Part shown: positions 9,098 to 19,269 of the stretch, in pieces
Position numbering within the stretch: the first letter of the stretch is position 1
Layout of the letters: every line of letters starts with the position of its first letter
DNA from: CAIWXH01 sp964555675
Lineage (GTDB): Bacteria > Chloroflexota > Chloroflexia > Chloroflexales > Chloroflexaceae
Length of the DNA stretch: 56,556 bases
NCBI GenBank assembly: GCA_964555675.1
Contig: CAZKTU010000012.1
Location: forward strand, 1-56,556
Direction of reading: 5' to 3'
The notes under the pieces: model-generated
The model's input: the letters and a program-made list of their open reading frames with translations, nothing else
The model's database searches: none
Told to the model about the DNA's origin: nothing
Program-made: the position numbers and the translations under genes

Positions 9098-10051
9098 TCA
9101 GATGAGGCGCGCGACGGCGTAGTCGGCCACACGGGCCAGGGCCTCGCGGGCCTCGCCGGGGGGGACCCCGGCCAGGGCTACGCGGGCCTGCGCGGCCAGG
9201 CGGGCCACCTCGGCGCGGGTGGGGCCGAGGCCGTGGCGGCGCACCTCGGCGACAGCCTGGGCCTGGGCCGCTGCGTCGCCGCCGTCGAGGGCCGTCCTCA
9301 GGCCGGCCTCGTCGGCGTAGGCGGCCGCGAAGATCAGGGGCAGGGTGATCGCGCCGGCCCGCAGGCTCGCGCCGGGGGCCGCGGCGGGATCGGCGGCGCG
9401 GGCGGCGAAGTCGTTGGCCTCATCGCCGAGCTGCAGGGCCATCCCCAGGTCGTAGCCGAAGCGGCCCAGGGCCTCGATCTGCTCGGCGGGGGCGCCGCCG
9501 CAGGCCCCGCCCGCCTTGCAGGCCGCCGCGTAGAGGGCCGCCGCCGTGCCGCCGATGCGCTCGAGGTGGCGCGTGCGGGCCTCTTCGAGAGGGGCGAGGG
9601 ACGGGGGCGTGGTCAGGGTCTCTTCGGTGATGCGCTGCACCGCGTGGGAGTAGTAGCCGATCACGCGGGCGTCGGGGCTGAGGGCCATCTCGCTCGAGGA
9701 AAGCGCGAAGAGGTAGTCGCCCACCATCAGGGCCACCCCGTGGCCCCACTCGCCCGAGCGGGTCGCCCCGCGGCGGCGCTCGCCCTCGTCGATCAGCTCG
9801 TTGTGGGTCTGGGTGGCGGCGTAGATCAGCTCGACCGCCGAGGCGGCGTGGGCGACGCGGTCGCGCTGATAGGCCCCCGTCTGGGCGGCCATCAGGACGA
9901 GCGAGGCCCGTAGCCAGGATGACCCGCCAGAGAAGAGGCGCGACCCCGCCACGCTGATCACCGCCGCCCGCGAGCGGGTGCGCTCGAGCACGATCTGTTC
10001 GACGTGCTGCAGGTCGGCGGCCAGGGCCGGCGGAAGTGGAAACTTGGTCAT
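9098..10051 (-). CDS. Polyprenyl synthetase family protein with degenerate aspartate motifs
   Basis: The 317-residue length and all-helical pattern fit the trans-isoprenyl diphosphate synthase family. The first Asp-rich motif, normally DDxxD, reads NELID within THNELIDEGERRRG. The second, normally DDxxD after GxxFQ, reads GDEAND after LGMALQL. Both Mg-binding sites are therefore altered, though some acidic residues remain. The protein may be a non-catalytic subunit of a heteromeric synthase or a related enzyme with changed chemistry. It is transcribed divergently from the penicillin acylase gene. Family membership is secure; activity is uncertain. Confidence 0.8.
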   Translation of the reverse strand: MTKFPLPPALAADLQHVEQIVLERTRSRAAVISVAGSRLFSGGSSWLRASLVLMAAQTGAYQRDRVAHAASAVELIYAATQTHNELIDEGERRRGATRSGEWGHGVALMVGDYLFALSSSEMALSPDARVIGYYSHAVQRITEETLTTPPSLAPLEEARTRHLERIGGTAAALYAAACKAGGACGGAPAEQIEALGRFGYDLGMALQLGDEANDFAARAADPAAAPGASLRAGAITLPLIFAAAYADEAGLRTALDGGDAAAQAQAVAEVRRHGLGPTRAEVARLAAQARVALAGVPPGEAREALARVADYAVARLI

Positions 10052-10099
10052 AGGGGGACCAGGGTTAGAACGGCATCATGTCTCGGCGCTCATACGTCA

Positions 10100-10105
10100 A
10101 TTATA
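10100..10105 (-). promoter_or_regulatory. Putative -10 box for polyprenyl synthetase gene
   Basis: On the minus strand this reads TATAAT, about 50 bases before the ATG at 10051. No good -35 was found. Confidence 0.4.
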
Positions 10106-10135
10106 CGGCTTAATACCGGCAGCCGTTCGCCCGTG

Positions 10136-10164
10136 TTGACAGCGAACGGAACCGGGCCCACAAT
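10136..10164 (+). promoter_or_regulatory. Sigma-70-type promoter for penicillin acylase gene
   Basis: A perfect -35 TTGACA (10136-10141) is followed after exactly 17 bases by CACAAT (10159-10164). The gene start is about 33 bases downstream with AAAGG as ribosome site. Confidence 0.65.
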
Positions 10165-10196
10165 AGTCGAAATCTGGAACGAGAAAGGTGCCGTCG

Positions 10197-12668
10197 ATGT
10201 TCGATTTCTCTCGGATCGCCCGCGCCTTCGGGGTGACGCTCGGCCTGGCCGCCGGGGCCGCCGGGGTGGGCGCAATGGCCGCCCTGCGCCGGCCGCTGCC
10301 GCGCACAGCGGGGCGCCTCCCGCTCAGCGGGCTCGCCGCTCAGGCCACGGTACACCGCGACCGCTGGGGCGTGCCCCATATCTACGCCGCGAGCGACGCC
10401 GACCTGTTCGCCGCCCTCGGCTATGTCCACGCCCAGGACCGCCTCTGGCAGCTGGAGCTGAACCGCCGCACCGGCCACGGGCGCCTGGCCGAGATCTTCG
10501 GGCCGATCGCCCTCAGCTCCGACCAGTTTATCCGCACCCTGGGCTTCTCGCGCATCGCCCGCCGCGAGGCCGAGCTGCTCGACGACGAGACCAGGGCGAT
10601 TGTCGCGGCCTATGTGCGCGGGATCAACGCCGGCCTCGAGGCCCAGCGCGGGCGCCTGCCGCTCGAGTTCACCGTCCTGGGCCTGCAGCCCCAGCCCTGG
10701 GAGGTTGCCGACATCCTGGTCTGGCCCAAGGTCATGGCCCTCAACCTCTCGTCGAATTGGACGAGCGAGCTGTTCAACGCGCACCTGGTGGCGGCCCTGG
10801 GCGCCGAGCGGGCGCAGGCGATCACCCCCCGCTACCCCGACGAGGCCGCGATCGCCGTGCCCAGCGGCGTCGCCTATACTCCCCAGCTGGGCGACGAGGC
10901 CCTGCGCCTCGCCGAGGAGGCGGGGCGCTTCACCGGCGATACAGGCGGCCCCCAGGGCTCGAACGCCTGGGTCGTGGCGGGCAGCCGCAGCGCCAACGGC
11001 CGGCCGCTCCTCGCCAACGACCCCCACCTGGGCCTCGGCCTGCCCGGGATCTGGTACGCCGCCCACCTCGAGGGCGGCTCCTACCACGTCGCCGGCGTGA
11101 CCTTCCCCGGCATGTGCGGGGTGGTGATCGGCCACAACCGCCAGATCGCCTGGGGCGTCACCACGGCCATGACCGATACCCAGGATCTTTATATCGAGCG
11201 CTTCCACCCCGAGGACCCCGACCGCTACGCCTGGCGCGGCGAGTGGCGCGAGGTCGAGACGGTGCGCGAGGAGATTGTGGTCAAGGGCCAGAAAGAGGTC
11301 ACGCTCCTCGACGTGCGCCTGACCCACCACGGCCCGCTGATCGACGAGGTCAGCGGCCCCGTAGACTCGGCCTTGCGCGGCCCGCGCCAGGATGCCAACC
11401 CGGGCGAGCATACGGCCCTGGCCTTGCGCTGGACGGCCCTCGACCCGACGCCCGCCTCGGTGCGGGCGGTGCTGCGCCTCAATCGCGCCCACGACTGGGC
11501 CTCGTTCAGGTCGGCCCTCGAAGACTGGGACGTGGCGCCCCAGAACTTCGTCTACGCCGATGTGGAGGGCCATATCGGCTACGCCCTCGGCGCCAAGCTG
11601 CCCGTGCGCGCCAGAGGCGACGGCCAGCTGCCGGTGCCGGGCTGGGACGGCGAGTATGAGTGGACGGGCTTCATCCCCGCCGCCGAGCTGCCGGCGAGCC
11701 TCGACCCGCCCGCCGCGGCCCTGGTCACCGCCAATAACCGCATCATCGGGCCAGGCCACCCGCTCCACGCCACGATCCACGGCGAGTACGCCAACCCCTT
11801 CAGGGCCGACCGCATCGTCGAGCTGCTGGCGGCGACGCCGCTTCACGACGCCCGCAGCTTCGCCCGCATCCAGAACGACGTGCGCTCGCTGCCCGGCCTG
11901 CGGCTGGCGCGCCTGCTGGCCGACCTGAGTGTCGCAGACCCCGTTGAGCGGGCCGCCCGCGACCTGCTGGCGGCCTGGGACGGCGAGGTCACGGCCGATA
12001 GTGCGGCCGCCGCCGTCTACGACGCCCTGCGCCACCACCTCTTGCGGGTGACCTACGCCGAGCTGGGGGGGCTGTTCGGGGCCCAGGCCGCCGTGGGCGC
12101 CTTCGGCGGGACGCCGGCGAACATCTACGTCGACCGGGCCCTGCCCGAGGTGCTGGCCCGCATCGCGGCGGCGGCGCCGCCCGAGCGCCCCGACCCCTGG
12201 CTGCGGGGCGGGCGCACCTGGGCCGATGTGTTGCGCGAGGCTCTGGGGCGGGCCGTGGGCGAGCTGCGCGAGCGCCAGGGGTCCGACCCGGCCCGCTGGG
12301 CGTACGGCAAGGTCCACAGCCTGACCCTGCGCCACCCCCTCGGCGGCGTGGCGGCCCTGGCGCCGCTCTTCAACCGCGGGCCGTGGCCCATGGGCGGCGA
12401 CATCGACACGGTCAACCACCACTACATCCCCCGCGACCCCGTGGCGGGCCCGCGCTACAATGGCCCCTCGTACCGCCAGATTATCGACCCGGGCGACTGG
12501 GACGCGGCGCGGATCATTCTGCCCGCCGGCCAGAGCGGTCACCCCACCAGCAGCCACTACGCCGACATGGCCGGGGCGTGGCGCGCCGGCGGCTACTTCC
12601 CGCTGCTCTGGTCGCCCGAGGCGGTGGCGCGGCACACCGTCGATACGCTGACCCTTGAGCCTGCGTAG
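10197..12668 (+). CDS. Penicillin acylase family protein (Ntn hydrolase)
   Basis: The protein of about 823 residues belongs to the penicillin amidase/acyl-homoserine-lactone acylase family of N-terminal nucleophile hydrolases. An N-terminal hydrophobic segment (about 10-30) precedes the alpha-chain-like region beginning VHRDRWGVPHIYA. The autoproteolysis site is the GSNAW motif, with Ser255 expected to become the beta-chain N-terminal nucleophile. The later AWGVTT and TANNRI segments match conserved family blocks. It would act outside or at the membrane on an amide-linked acyl substrate; specificity cannot be read. ATG 10197 was chosen for its AAAGG at a good distance; a GTG three codons earlier is also open. 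Confidence 0.9.
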   Translation: MFDFSRIARAFGVTLGLAAGAAGVGAMAALRRPLPRTAGRLPLSGLAAQATVHRDRWGVPHIYAASDADLFAALGYVHAQDRLWQLELNRRTGHGRLAEIFGPIALSSDQFIRTLGFSRIARREAELLDDETRAIVAAYVRGINAGLEAQRGRLPLEFTVLGLQPQPWEVADILVWPKVMALNLSSNWTSELFNAHLVAALGAERAQAITPRYPDEAAIAVPSGVAYTPQLGDEALRLAEEAGRFTGDTGGPQGSNAWVVAGSRSANGRPLLANDPHLGLGLPGIWYAAHLEGGSYHVAGVTFPGMCGVVIGHNRQIAWGVTTAMTDTQDLYIERFHPEDPDRYAWRGEWREVETVREEIVVKGQKEVTLLDVRLTHHGPLIDEVSGPVDSALRGPRQDANPGEHTALALRWTALDPTPASVRAVLRLNRAHDWASFRSALEDWDVAPQNFVYADVEGHIGYALGAKLPVRARGDGQLPVPGWDGEYEWTGFIPAAELPASLDPPAAALVTANNRIIGPGHPLHATIHGEYANPFRADRIVELLAATPLHDARSFARIQNDVRSLPGLRLARLLADLSVADPVERAARDLLAAWDGEVTADSAAAAVYDALRHHLLRVTYAELGGLFGAQAAVGAFGGTPANIYVDRALPEVLARIAAAAPPERPDPWLRGGRTWADVLREALGRAVGELRERQGSDPARWAYGKVHSLTLRHPLGGVAALAPLFNRGPWPMGGDIDTVNHHYIPRDPVAGPRYNGPSYRQIIDPGDWDAARIILPAGQSGHPTSSHYADMAGAWRAGGYFPLLWSPEAVARHTVDTLTLEPA

Positions 12669-12792
12669 GGGAATTGGCCCCGCGCTCGCGTTAGAGTAGG
12701 GACACCGCCCCGGCTTGCGAGCGGCCCCCTCTCTCGTGTAAAATGCCGGGGATACTGGAAGCTTCCCGCGCCACGGCGCGCCCTGAGGTGCG

Positions 12793-15222
12793 ATGTCCAC
12801 CCTTGATCTGCCGCGGCCCATAGCCGCCGACGAGCCGGCCCTGCGCGACCGGCCCTGGTCGCTCACGGTCGAGCAGTTAGCCTACCTCGCCCTCGGCGTG
12901 GCTTCGCTGTTCCTCCACCTCTGGGGTCTCGGCGGTCGGGCCCTGCACCACGACGAGACCCTGCACGCGGCTTACTCGTGGTACCTCTACGTCGGGCGCG
13001 GCTACATCCACGACCCGCTGCTGCACGGCCCCCTGCTCTACTACCTCGGGGCCCTCGGCTACTTCCTCTTCGGCGACGGCGACACCACGGCCCGGCTCAT
13101 GCCGGCCCTGGCGGGCACGGCCCTCACCCTCACGCCCTACCTGGTGCGGCGCGAGCTCGGCCGCCCCGCCGCCCTGATGGCCGCGGTCTATCTGCTGATC
13201 TCGCCGGTGGCGCTCTATGTCGGGCGCTTCTTCCGGCACGATATCTACTCGGTGCTCTGCGAGGCCCTGGTCTTCGCCGCGATCGTGCGCTACGGCTCGA
13301 GCAGGCGCCCCGCCTGGCTGCTGGTCGGCGTCGCCGCCTTCGCGCTGATGCTGGTCAACCAGGAGACGAGCTACCTCTTCCTGCTGATCATGGCCGCGCC
13401 CCTGGCCGCCGGCTTCCTCTGGCGGGTCTTTCGGCCCGGCCTGTTGCTGGTCGCCGGCCTCGGCGTCGCCGTAGCCGCGCTGATCTTCGTCTTGCCGGGC
13501 GAGGCCAAGGTCGACGGCGCCCACCACGCCATCGTCGACCCCGCCACGGGGCAGATGCAGGTCGAGCGCCCCGGCCTCTTCGGCTGGCCCCCCCTGGCCA
13601 CCGAGGACAACGGCTATGCCCTGCTGGTGCGCAACCGGGCCGACGACGACGGCGGCCGCGGGCTCTTCACTAATCTGGCGATCTACCTGCGCGACCTGAT
13701 GCGCTTCTTCGCCCACCCGGCCGTGCTGCTGGCCATCGGCCTGATCGGCGCGACGGTCGGGGCCCTGGCCTACCTGATCTGGCGGCGCCCTGGCCCCGAC
13801 GGGCGCACCCCGTGGGAAGAGGCCCGCGAGCGCGGGGATCCCGCCGCCGAGATCTTCGCCAGCCTCGGCGAGGGCGGGCGCTGGAAGATCGCTCTGGCCC
13901 TCTTCCTGAGCATCTACGTCGTCTTCTTCACCGCCTTCTTCACCAACCTGCTGGGGGCGATCAGCGGCGTGGCCGGCTCGTTGCTCTACTGGCTGGCCCA
14001 GCATAATGTGCAGCGCGGCGGCCAGCCCGGGCACTACTATCTGTTCCAGCTGTTCGTCTACGAGCCCCTGCTGCTGATCTTCGGCGCCGTAGGCCTGGGC
14101 CTGGTCGCCTACGACCTGCGGCGACGCCAGGCCACCTTCCCGATCCTGCTGCTCGCCTGGTGGGCCGTCGCTGCCCTCGGCATCTACACCTGGGCCGGCG
14201 AGAAGATGCCCTGGCTGACCATCCACATCACCCTGCCCCTCACGCTGCTCTCGGCCTGGGCGGCCCAGCGGGTGATCCTGGGCGGCGCCGCCCAGTTGGC
14301 CGCGCTCAGGGCGCGCGAGCCCGACCCCGAGGCCCCTCAGCCCTGGCTGCGCCCCCTCGGCATGGGCCCGGGCAGCCTCGTCCAGGGTTCGGCCTGGGTG
14401 ATCTTCGGCTGCCTCTTCGCGGCCATCGTCGGGCTGAGCTATGTGCTGATGACGGCGATCGTCGGCTTCGGGGCCACCTCGGTCCTCGCGCCCTGGGTGG
14501 TGCCCGTGGCGACCATCGCGCTGCTCGGCCTGCTCACCGCCGGCGCGGGCCTGCGCTGGGGCTGGCGCGCGGCCGCGGCGCTGCTGGCGGCCTGCCTGGC
14601 GGTCGCGATCGGGCTCTACACCGCCCGGGCCTCGTTCCGGCTCGCCTTCATCAACGGCGATGTGCCGGTCGAGTCGCTGGTCTATACCCAGACCTCGCCC
14701 GATGTGCTGCGGGTCGTCGACCGGATCGAGGAGGCCTCGATCAAGCGCGGCCGCGGCCTCGAGATGCCCATCATCTACGATAACGAGACGGTCTGGAGCT
14801 GGTACCTGCGCGACTTCAAGAACGCTACGCGCAACAGCGGCGACCTCGCCGGCCCGCCCGGGCCCGAGGTCATGGCCGTCTTTATGCTGCAAGAGAACCT
14901 CGACCGCAACCCCCAGAACCGCGAGCTGCTCGACGGCTTCGTCATCCAGCGCTACCCGCTGCGCTGGTGGTTCCCCGAGGACCAGGTCTATCGGCTCGGC
15001 CCCGGCTGGCGCGAGGTCCCCCTCGAGGAGGCCTCGCTGCTCGGCCAGTTGCTGCGCAACCCCTTCGACCGGGGCGTGGGCGAGCGCTGGTGGCGCTTCC
15101 TGCTGTTCCGCGACCCGAGCCACGCCCTCGGCTCGACCGACTTCGTGATCGCCGTCCGCCCCGAGCTGGCCGACCAGATCGGCATCGGCCTCGGCGGCGA
15201 CCTGCGGGGCGAGGCGCCCTGA
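12793..15222 (+). CDS. TIGR03663/Agl23-type polytopic membrane protein (GT-C-like)
   Basis: The 809-residue protein has about a dozen hydrophobic helices. The first external loop carries HHDETLHAAYSW (near residues 52-63), the acidic motif typical of GT-C-type glycosyltransferases using polyprenyl-linked sugars. The helix region with WAGEKMPWL (near 470) is characteristic of the TIGR03663 family, in archaea linked to flipping or transfer of dolichol-phosphate sugars (Agl23). After about residue 640 comes a soluble domain. It is followed after 57 bases by a paralogue, so the two may act together in surface glycosylation. The ribosome site is GAGG just before the ATG. Confidence 0.85.
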   Translation: MSTLDLPRPIAADEPALRDRPWSLTVEQLAYLALGVASLFLHLWGLGGRALHHDETLHAAYSWYLYVGRGYIHDPLLHGPLLYYLGALGYFLFGDGDTTARLMPALAGTALTLTPYLVRRELGRPAALMAAVYLLISPVALYVGRFFRHDIYSVLCEALVFAAIVRYGSSRRPAWLLVGVAAFALMLVNQETSYLFLLIMAAPLAAGFLWRVFRPGLLLVAGLGVAVAALIFVLPGEAKVDGAHHAIVDPATGQMQVERPGLFGWPPLATEDNGYALLVRNRADDDGGRGLFTNLAIYLRDLMRFFAHPAVLLAIGLIGATVGALAYLIWRRPGPDGRTPWEEARERGDPAAEIFASLGEGGRWKIALALFLSIYVVFFTAFFTNLLGAISGVAGSLLYWLAQHNVQRGGQPGHYYLFQLFVYEPLLLIFGAVGLGLVAYDLRRRQATFPILLLAWWAVAALGIYTWAGEKMPWLTIHITLPLTLLSAWAAQRVILGGAAQLAALRAREPDPEAPQPWLRPLGMGPGSLVQGSAWVIFGCLFAAIVGLSYVLMTAIVGFGATSVLAPWVVPVATIALLGLLTAGAGLRWGWRAAAALLAACLAVAIGLYTARASFRLAFINGDVPVESLVYTQTSPDVLRVVDRIEEASIKRGRGLEMPIIYDNETVWSWYLRDFKNATRNSGDLAGPPGPEVMAVFMLQENLDRNPQNRELLDGFVIQRYPLRWWFPEDQVYRLGPGWREVPLEEASLLGQLLRNPFDRGVGERWWRFLLFRDPSHALGSTDFVIAVRPELADQIGIGLGGDLRGEAP

Positions 15223-15279
15223 CCGCCGGCCACGACCCTTAGTGAGGGCGCAGCATGCTCCGCCCCAGCGAGATATGAC

Positions 15280-18200
15280 ATGGTAGTAGACACAATCGAT
15301 CAGCCGCAGCGCCCGGCGCTCCTCGCCCGCAACGTCGACCTCTCGCGGGTCGGCTGGGAGGTAGCGGCCTACACGCTGATCATCATCCTGAGCGTCGTCG
15401 CGCACCTCTGGGCCCTCGACCGCATGGCCCTGCACCACGACGAGAGCATCCACGCCTGGTCGAGTTGGCGCCTCTACACCGGCGCGGGCGGTTTCAACTG
15501 CTGGAGCGGCCTCGACGCCGAGGGCAAGCCCCGCGGCGGGGTCACCGCGCCCACCTACTGCTACGACCCGGTCTACCACGGCCCGAGCCTCTACTACCTG
15601 ACCGCCCTGTCCTACTTCCTCTTCGGCGACGGCGACGCCCAGGCCCGCCTGCCCATGGCCGTGGCCGGCATCCTGATGGTCGCCTCGACCTGGTGGCTCA
15701 GACCCTATGTCGGCAGGGGCGGCGCCCTCGCCGCCGCCGTGCTGCTGGCCTTCACCCCGCCTCTGCTCTACTATACGCGCTTCGCCCGCCACGATGGGCT
15801 CATGGTGCTGTGGGAGCTGTGGATGTTCATCGGCGCCCTGCGCTGGATCGACACCGGGCGCGCCCGCTGGCTCTACCTCACCGCGGCGGCGGTGGCCCTC
15901 GCCATCGCGACCCACGAGCTCTACTATATTCTGTTCTTTATCTTCGGCGTCTTCGTGCTGATGCGCCTGCTGGCCGAGAGCCGCTTCGCGCGCTATCTGA
16001 ATATCGCCCTGCCCGCGGTGATGGCCGTCTGCCTCGCCCTGATGGTCTTCAACCCGCGCATCCCGGTCGGCCAGGGGCTCTATTTCGGCGAGAAGGCCTT
16101 CCTCGTCGCCTCGGCCTTCTTGCTGGCCTGGCTCTGCCAGCGCCTCTGGGACCCCACGCCGGTGCTCACGCCGCGCCTGCGCGAGCTGTGGACCGAGCGG
16201 CGCTCGACGCTCTGGGTGGCCCTCGCCATCCTGCTCGGCATCTATGTGACGCTCTACTCCTCGTTCTTCGCCTATATGCCCGGCGCCCTCACCGGCTTCT
16301 ACGCCGGCCTGGCCTACTGGCTCGGCAGCCAGCAGGAGTATGCCCGCGGCGATCAGCCCTGGTACTACTACCTGATGCAGCTGCCGCTCTATGACCCGAT
16401 CGCGGTGCTGGCCGCCGTCGGCACAGTGGCGGCGATGGTCGTCGCGGTCGTGCAGCGCTTCGTCGAGGATCGGCGCAGGGCCAGAACCCTGGGTGCGCAG
16501 CCCGCCGCCGCCGAGATGGCCGCGCCGTCAGAGCTCGACCCCCCCGCTGATGCAGCCCCGGCCGAGACCGTCCAGCTCGTCAGCTCCGAGGCGCCGCCTC
16601 TGGCTCCAGACCTATCGAACGACCCTCAGCCTTCATCCTTCAGCCTTCAGCCTTCTTTTAAGCCCTGGGAGCTCTACCCGCTCCTGGCGGTCTTCTGGTT
16701 CTGGACGGCGGTGATCATCTTCTCGTGGGCCGGCGAGAAGATGCCCTGGCTGGTGGTCCATATGTCCCTCCCCGGCAACCTGCTGGCGGCCTGGGTGATC
16801 GGTCGCCTGATCGGCGCCGCGAGCCAGCCGGCGCCCGCGGCCCCCGAGGGCTCGGCGCGCCCCCGCGCCACGATCTGGCTCGTCCCCGTCGTCACCCTGC
16901 TGACCGGGGTGGCCGTGGGCGTGGCTCTCTGGCGCCTCGGCATGGGCGGCGAGGGCCAGGAGGCCCAGCGCAATCTGCTGCAGGGCGTGGTGCCCCTGCT
17001 GATCGCCGGAGGGCTGATCTACGGGCTGCTGACTCTGGCTGGCCAGCTTGGCGCGCGCCCCGTGCTGGCCGCAGCGGGCCTGACCCTGGTCGCCGTGCTC
17101 GGGGCCTATAGCCTGCGGGCCACCTGGATGGCGGTCTACGAGCACCCCGACACGCCGGTCGAGCTGCTGGTCTACACCCAGACTGCCCCCGACGTGCCGC
17201 GCATCGTCGACGATGTGCGCGAGTTGGCCGTGAACCTGACCCGTGGGTCGCGCACCGCCGAGGATGTGACGGGCGGCTACAGTATGCCCCTGATCGTCGA
17301 CAGCGGCGACGAGGGCGGCGACGGCTCGCTGGCCTGGCCCCTGCAGTGGTACTTCCGCGACTTCCAGCGGGTGGCCTGGACGCGCAAGGACACCTACCAG
17401 ACCGAGCCCGGCCAGAAGAGCTTCGAGGTCCAGATGCCCGACGGCTCGACGGCCCTGGCGCCGGTGGTGATGCTCTACAAACCTCACGTCACCAGCGAGG
17501 TGCGCGAGGTGCTGAGCGACTACTACACCCAGCCCTACGGCCCCACCAATGTGTTCAACTGGTGGTTCCCCGAGGGCGATAAGTGCGCGCCCCAGAACCC
17601 CGGCTACAAGCGCTACTACTACAGCACCTGGACTCCGGCCGAGCAGCTGAGCGCCTCGCCGGGCGCCGGCGGCTCGGGCGGCTGCGGGCGCGACATCTCG
17701 GCCGAGCTGAACGGCCCCTTCGACCCGCTGCTCTGGCCCCTCAAGGGCGATAACTGGCCGACCCTGAGCAAATTCCTGCTCTACCGCGAGCTGCCCTACC
17801 CCCTGGTGCCCGGGGCCCGCGAGATGGAGGTCTGGCTGCGCAAGGATCTGGCGGGCGGCGCCGGCGCGAGCGCGGCCGGCCCGGTCACCCCCGAGCTGCG
17901 CCTGGTGGCCCAGGCCGTGGCCGAACTGCCCGCGGGCGGCAGCGGGCCCACCGGCGCGGCCAGCGACGCCCAGGGCAACCTCTATGTCGCCGACACCGGC
18001 GGGCACCAAGTGCATATCTTCAACAGCCAGGGGCAGCTCCAGCGCAGCCTGGGCGGCTTCGGCGGCGGCCCCGAGCAGTTCTACGAGCCCCGCGGGGTGG
18101 CCGTCGACGCCCAGGGTAATCTCTATGTCGCCGATACCTGGAACGCCCGCATCGTCAAGTACGGCCCCGACGGCGAGCCGGTGGCGAGCTGGGGCGTGGG

Positions 18201-18986
18201 CGAGCAGGATCTGGCCGATGGTCGCAAGGCGACGATCACCGACGGCGACCCGGCCCGCAACGCGGCCAACCCTCTCGGCTTCTTCGGCCCGCGCGGGGTG
18301 GCCGTGGACGCCCAGGGCGATGTCTACATCGCCGATACGGGCAACAAGCGCATCGTCGTGACCGATGGCGAGGGCACCTTCAAATATCAGTTCGGCTCGG
18401 CGGGCGCCGAGCCCGGCCAGTTCAACGAGCCGACCGGTGTGGCCGTGGACGGCCAGGGCAACCTCTATGTCGCCGATACCTGGAACGGGCGCGTCCAGGT
18501 CTTCGCCCCCGACGGCACGGGGCGGGTCGGCAGCGTGCCGATCGTGATCTGGGAGGTCAACGGCTGGAGCGCCAACACCTACGACGACCCCCTGATCGCC
18601 GCCAGCCCCGACAGCACGGTGTATGTGAGCGTGCCGAGCCGCAACCAGGTGGTGGCCTTCAACCTGCGCGGGGACGTGCTGCTGCGCTGGGGCGGCGATG
18701 GCGCCGACCTGGCCTCGCTCAACAGCCCCAGCGGCATGGCCGTGGCCCCCGACGGCGCCGTCTGGGTGGTCGACCGCTCGCTCAACAGGGCCCTGCGCTT
18801 CACGCTGCCCGCGATCCAGGNNNNNNNNNNNNNNNNNNNNNNNNNNNNNNNNNNNNNNNNNNNNNNNNNNNNNNNNNNNNNNNNNNNNNNNNNNNNNNNN
18901 NNNNNNNNNNNNNNNNNNNNGTGGTCGACCGCTCGCTCAACAGGGCCCTGCGCTTCACGCTGCCCGCGATCCAGGTCGCCCCGTAG
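15280..18986 (+). CDS. TIGR03663/Agl23-type membrane protein fused to NHL repeats (interrupted by assembly gap)
   Basis: This paralogue of the upstream gene has the same HHDESIHAW motif (near residue 50), about a dozen helices, the WAGEKMPWL block and a soluble domain. From about residue 880 it adds NHL-type beta-propeller repeats with the pattern GVAVDAQGNLYVADT, probably a six-bladed extracellular propeller. The reading frame is broken only by the N gap at 18821-18920. If the duplicated 55 bases and the Ns are collapsed, the frame ends cleanly at TAG (18984-18986), giving 1183 residues. Propeller fusions to GT-C-like proteins suggest recognition of an external partner or glycan. The function remains inferred. 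Confidence 0.85.
18766..18820 (+). repeat. 55-bp direct repeat, left copy at assembly gap
   Basis: These 55 bases are identical to 18921-18975 on the other side of the N run. They encode the end of the NHL propeller. They are most simply the same genomic segment present at two contig ends. Confidence 0.9.
18821..18920. other. Assembly gap of 100 Ns
   Basis: Exactly 100 undetermined bases, a placeholder length typical of scaffolding rather than a measured distance. Confidence 0.98.
18921..18975 (+). repeat. 55-bp direct repeat, right copy at assembly gap
   Basis: Identical to 18766-18820. Joining the sequence as one copy restores the reading frame into VAP-stop. Confidence 0.9.
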
Positions 18987-19017
18987 GCCGGCGCGGCGGA
19001 AATCAGCGGCGGTTTCT

Positions 19018-19162
19018 TTACCACGAAGACCACGAAGGACGCGAAGCGTTGAAGTATGCGCTGTGCCCGGCCTCTCTGCTCGAGCATAGTGAGCGGCAGC
19101 GACTTATGTACTGGCAGAGTGTCTATTTAGCCTTCGTGAGCTTCGTGCCCTTCGTGGTATAA
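19018..19162. repeat. CACGAAG-type imperfect inverted repeat element
   Basis: The left arm (19018-19046) repeats ACCACGAAG-like units and the right arm (19132-19162) carries their reverse complement (CTTCGTG units ending in TCGTGGTATAA). About 85 bases lie between. Such CACGAAG/CTTCGTG palindromes occur between genes in several bacterial phyla and behave like small non-autonomous elements. It lies between the NHL protein and the APH-like gene. Confidence 0.65.
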
Positions 19163-19269
19163 CGCTGAAGCCATTTTGGCCAGCATTACCAGGGCGGCCC
19201 GCCCCAAGCGACGCAACGACGACCAGCCCTCAGGGGCCCACAATGACGCCCTGACCGCGTCATAGATGC

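Noticed and set aside
10110..12866. 918-residue minus-strand open frame over the penicillin acylase gene
   Set aside because: It is rich in Gly, Ala, Arg, Val and His without motifs and mirrors a well-recognised plus-strand gene; a high-GC shadow.
12877..15915. 1012-residue minus-strand open frame over the TIGR03663 genes
   Set aside because: Low-complexity Gly/Glu/Asp/Arg-rich shadow spanning two real genes.
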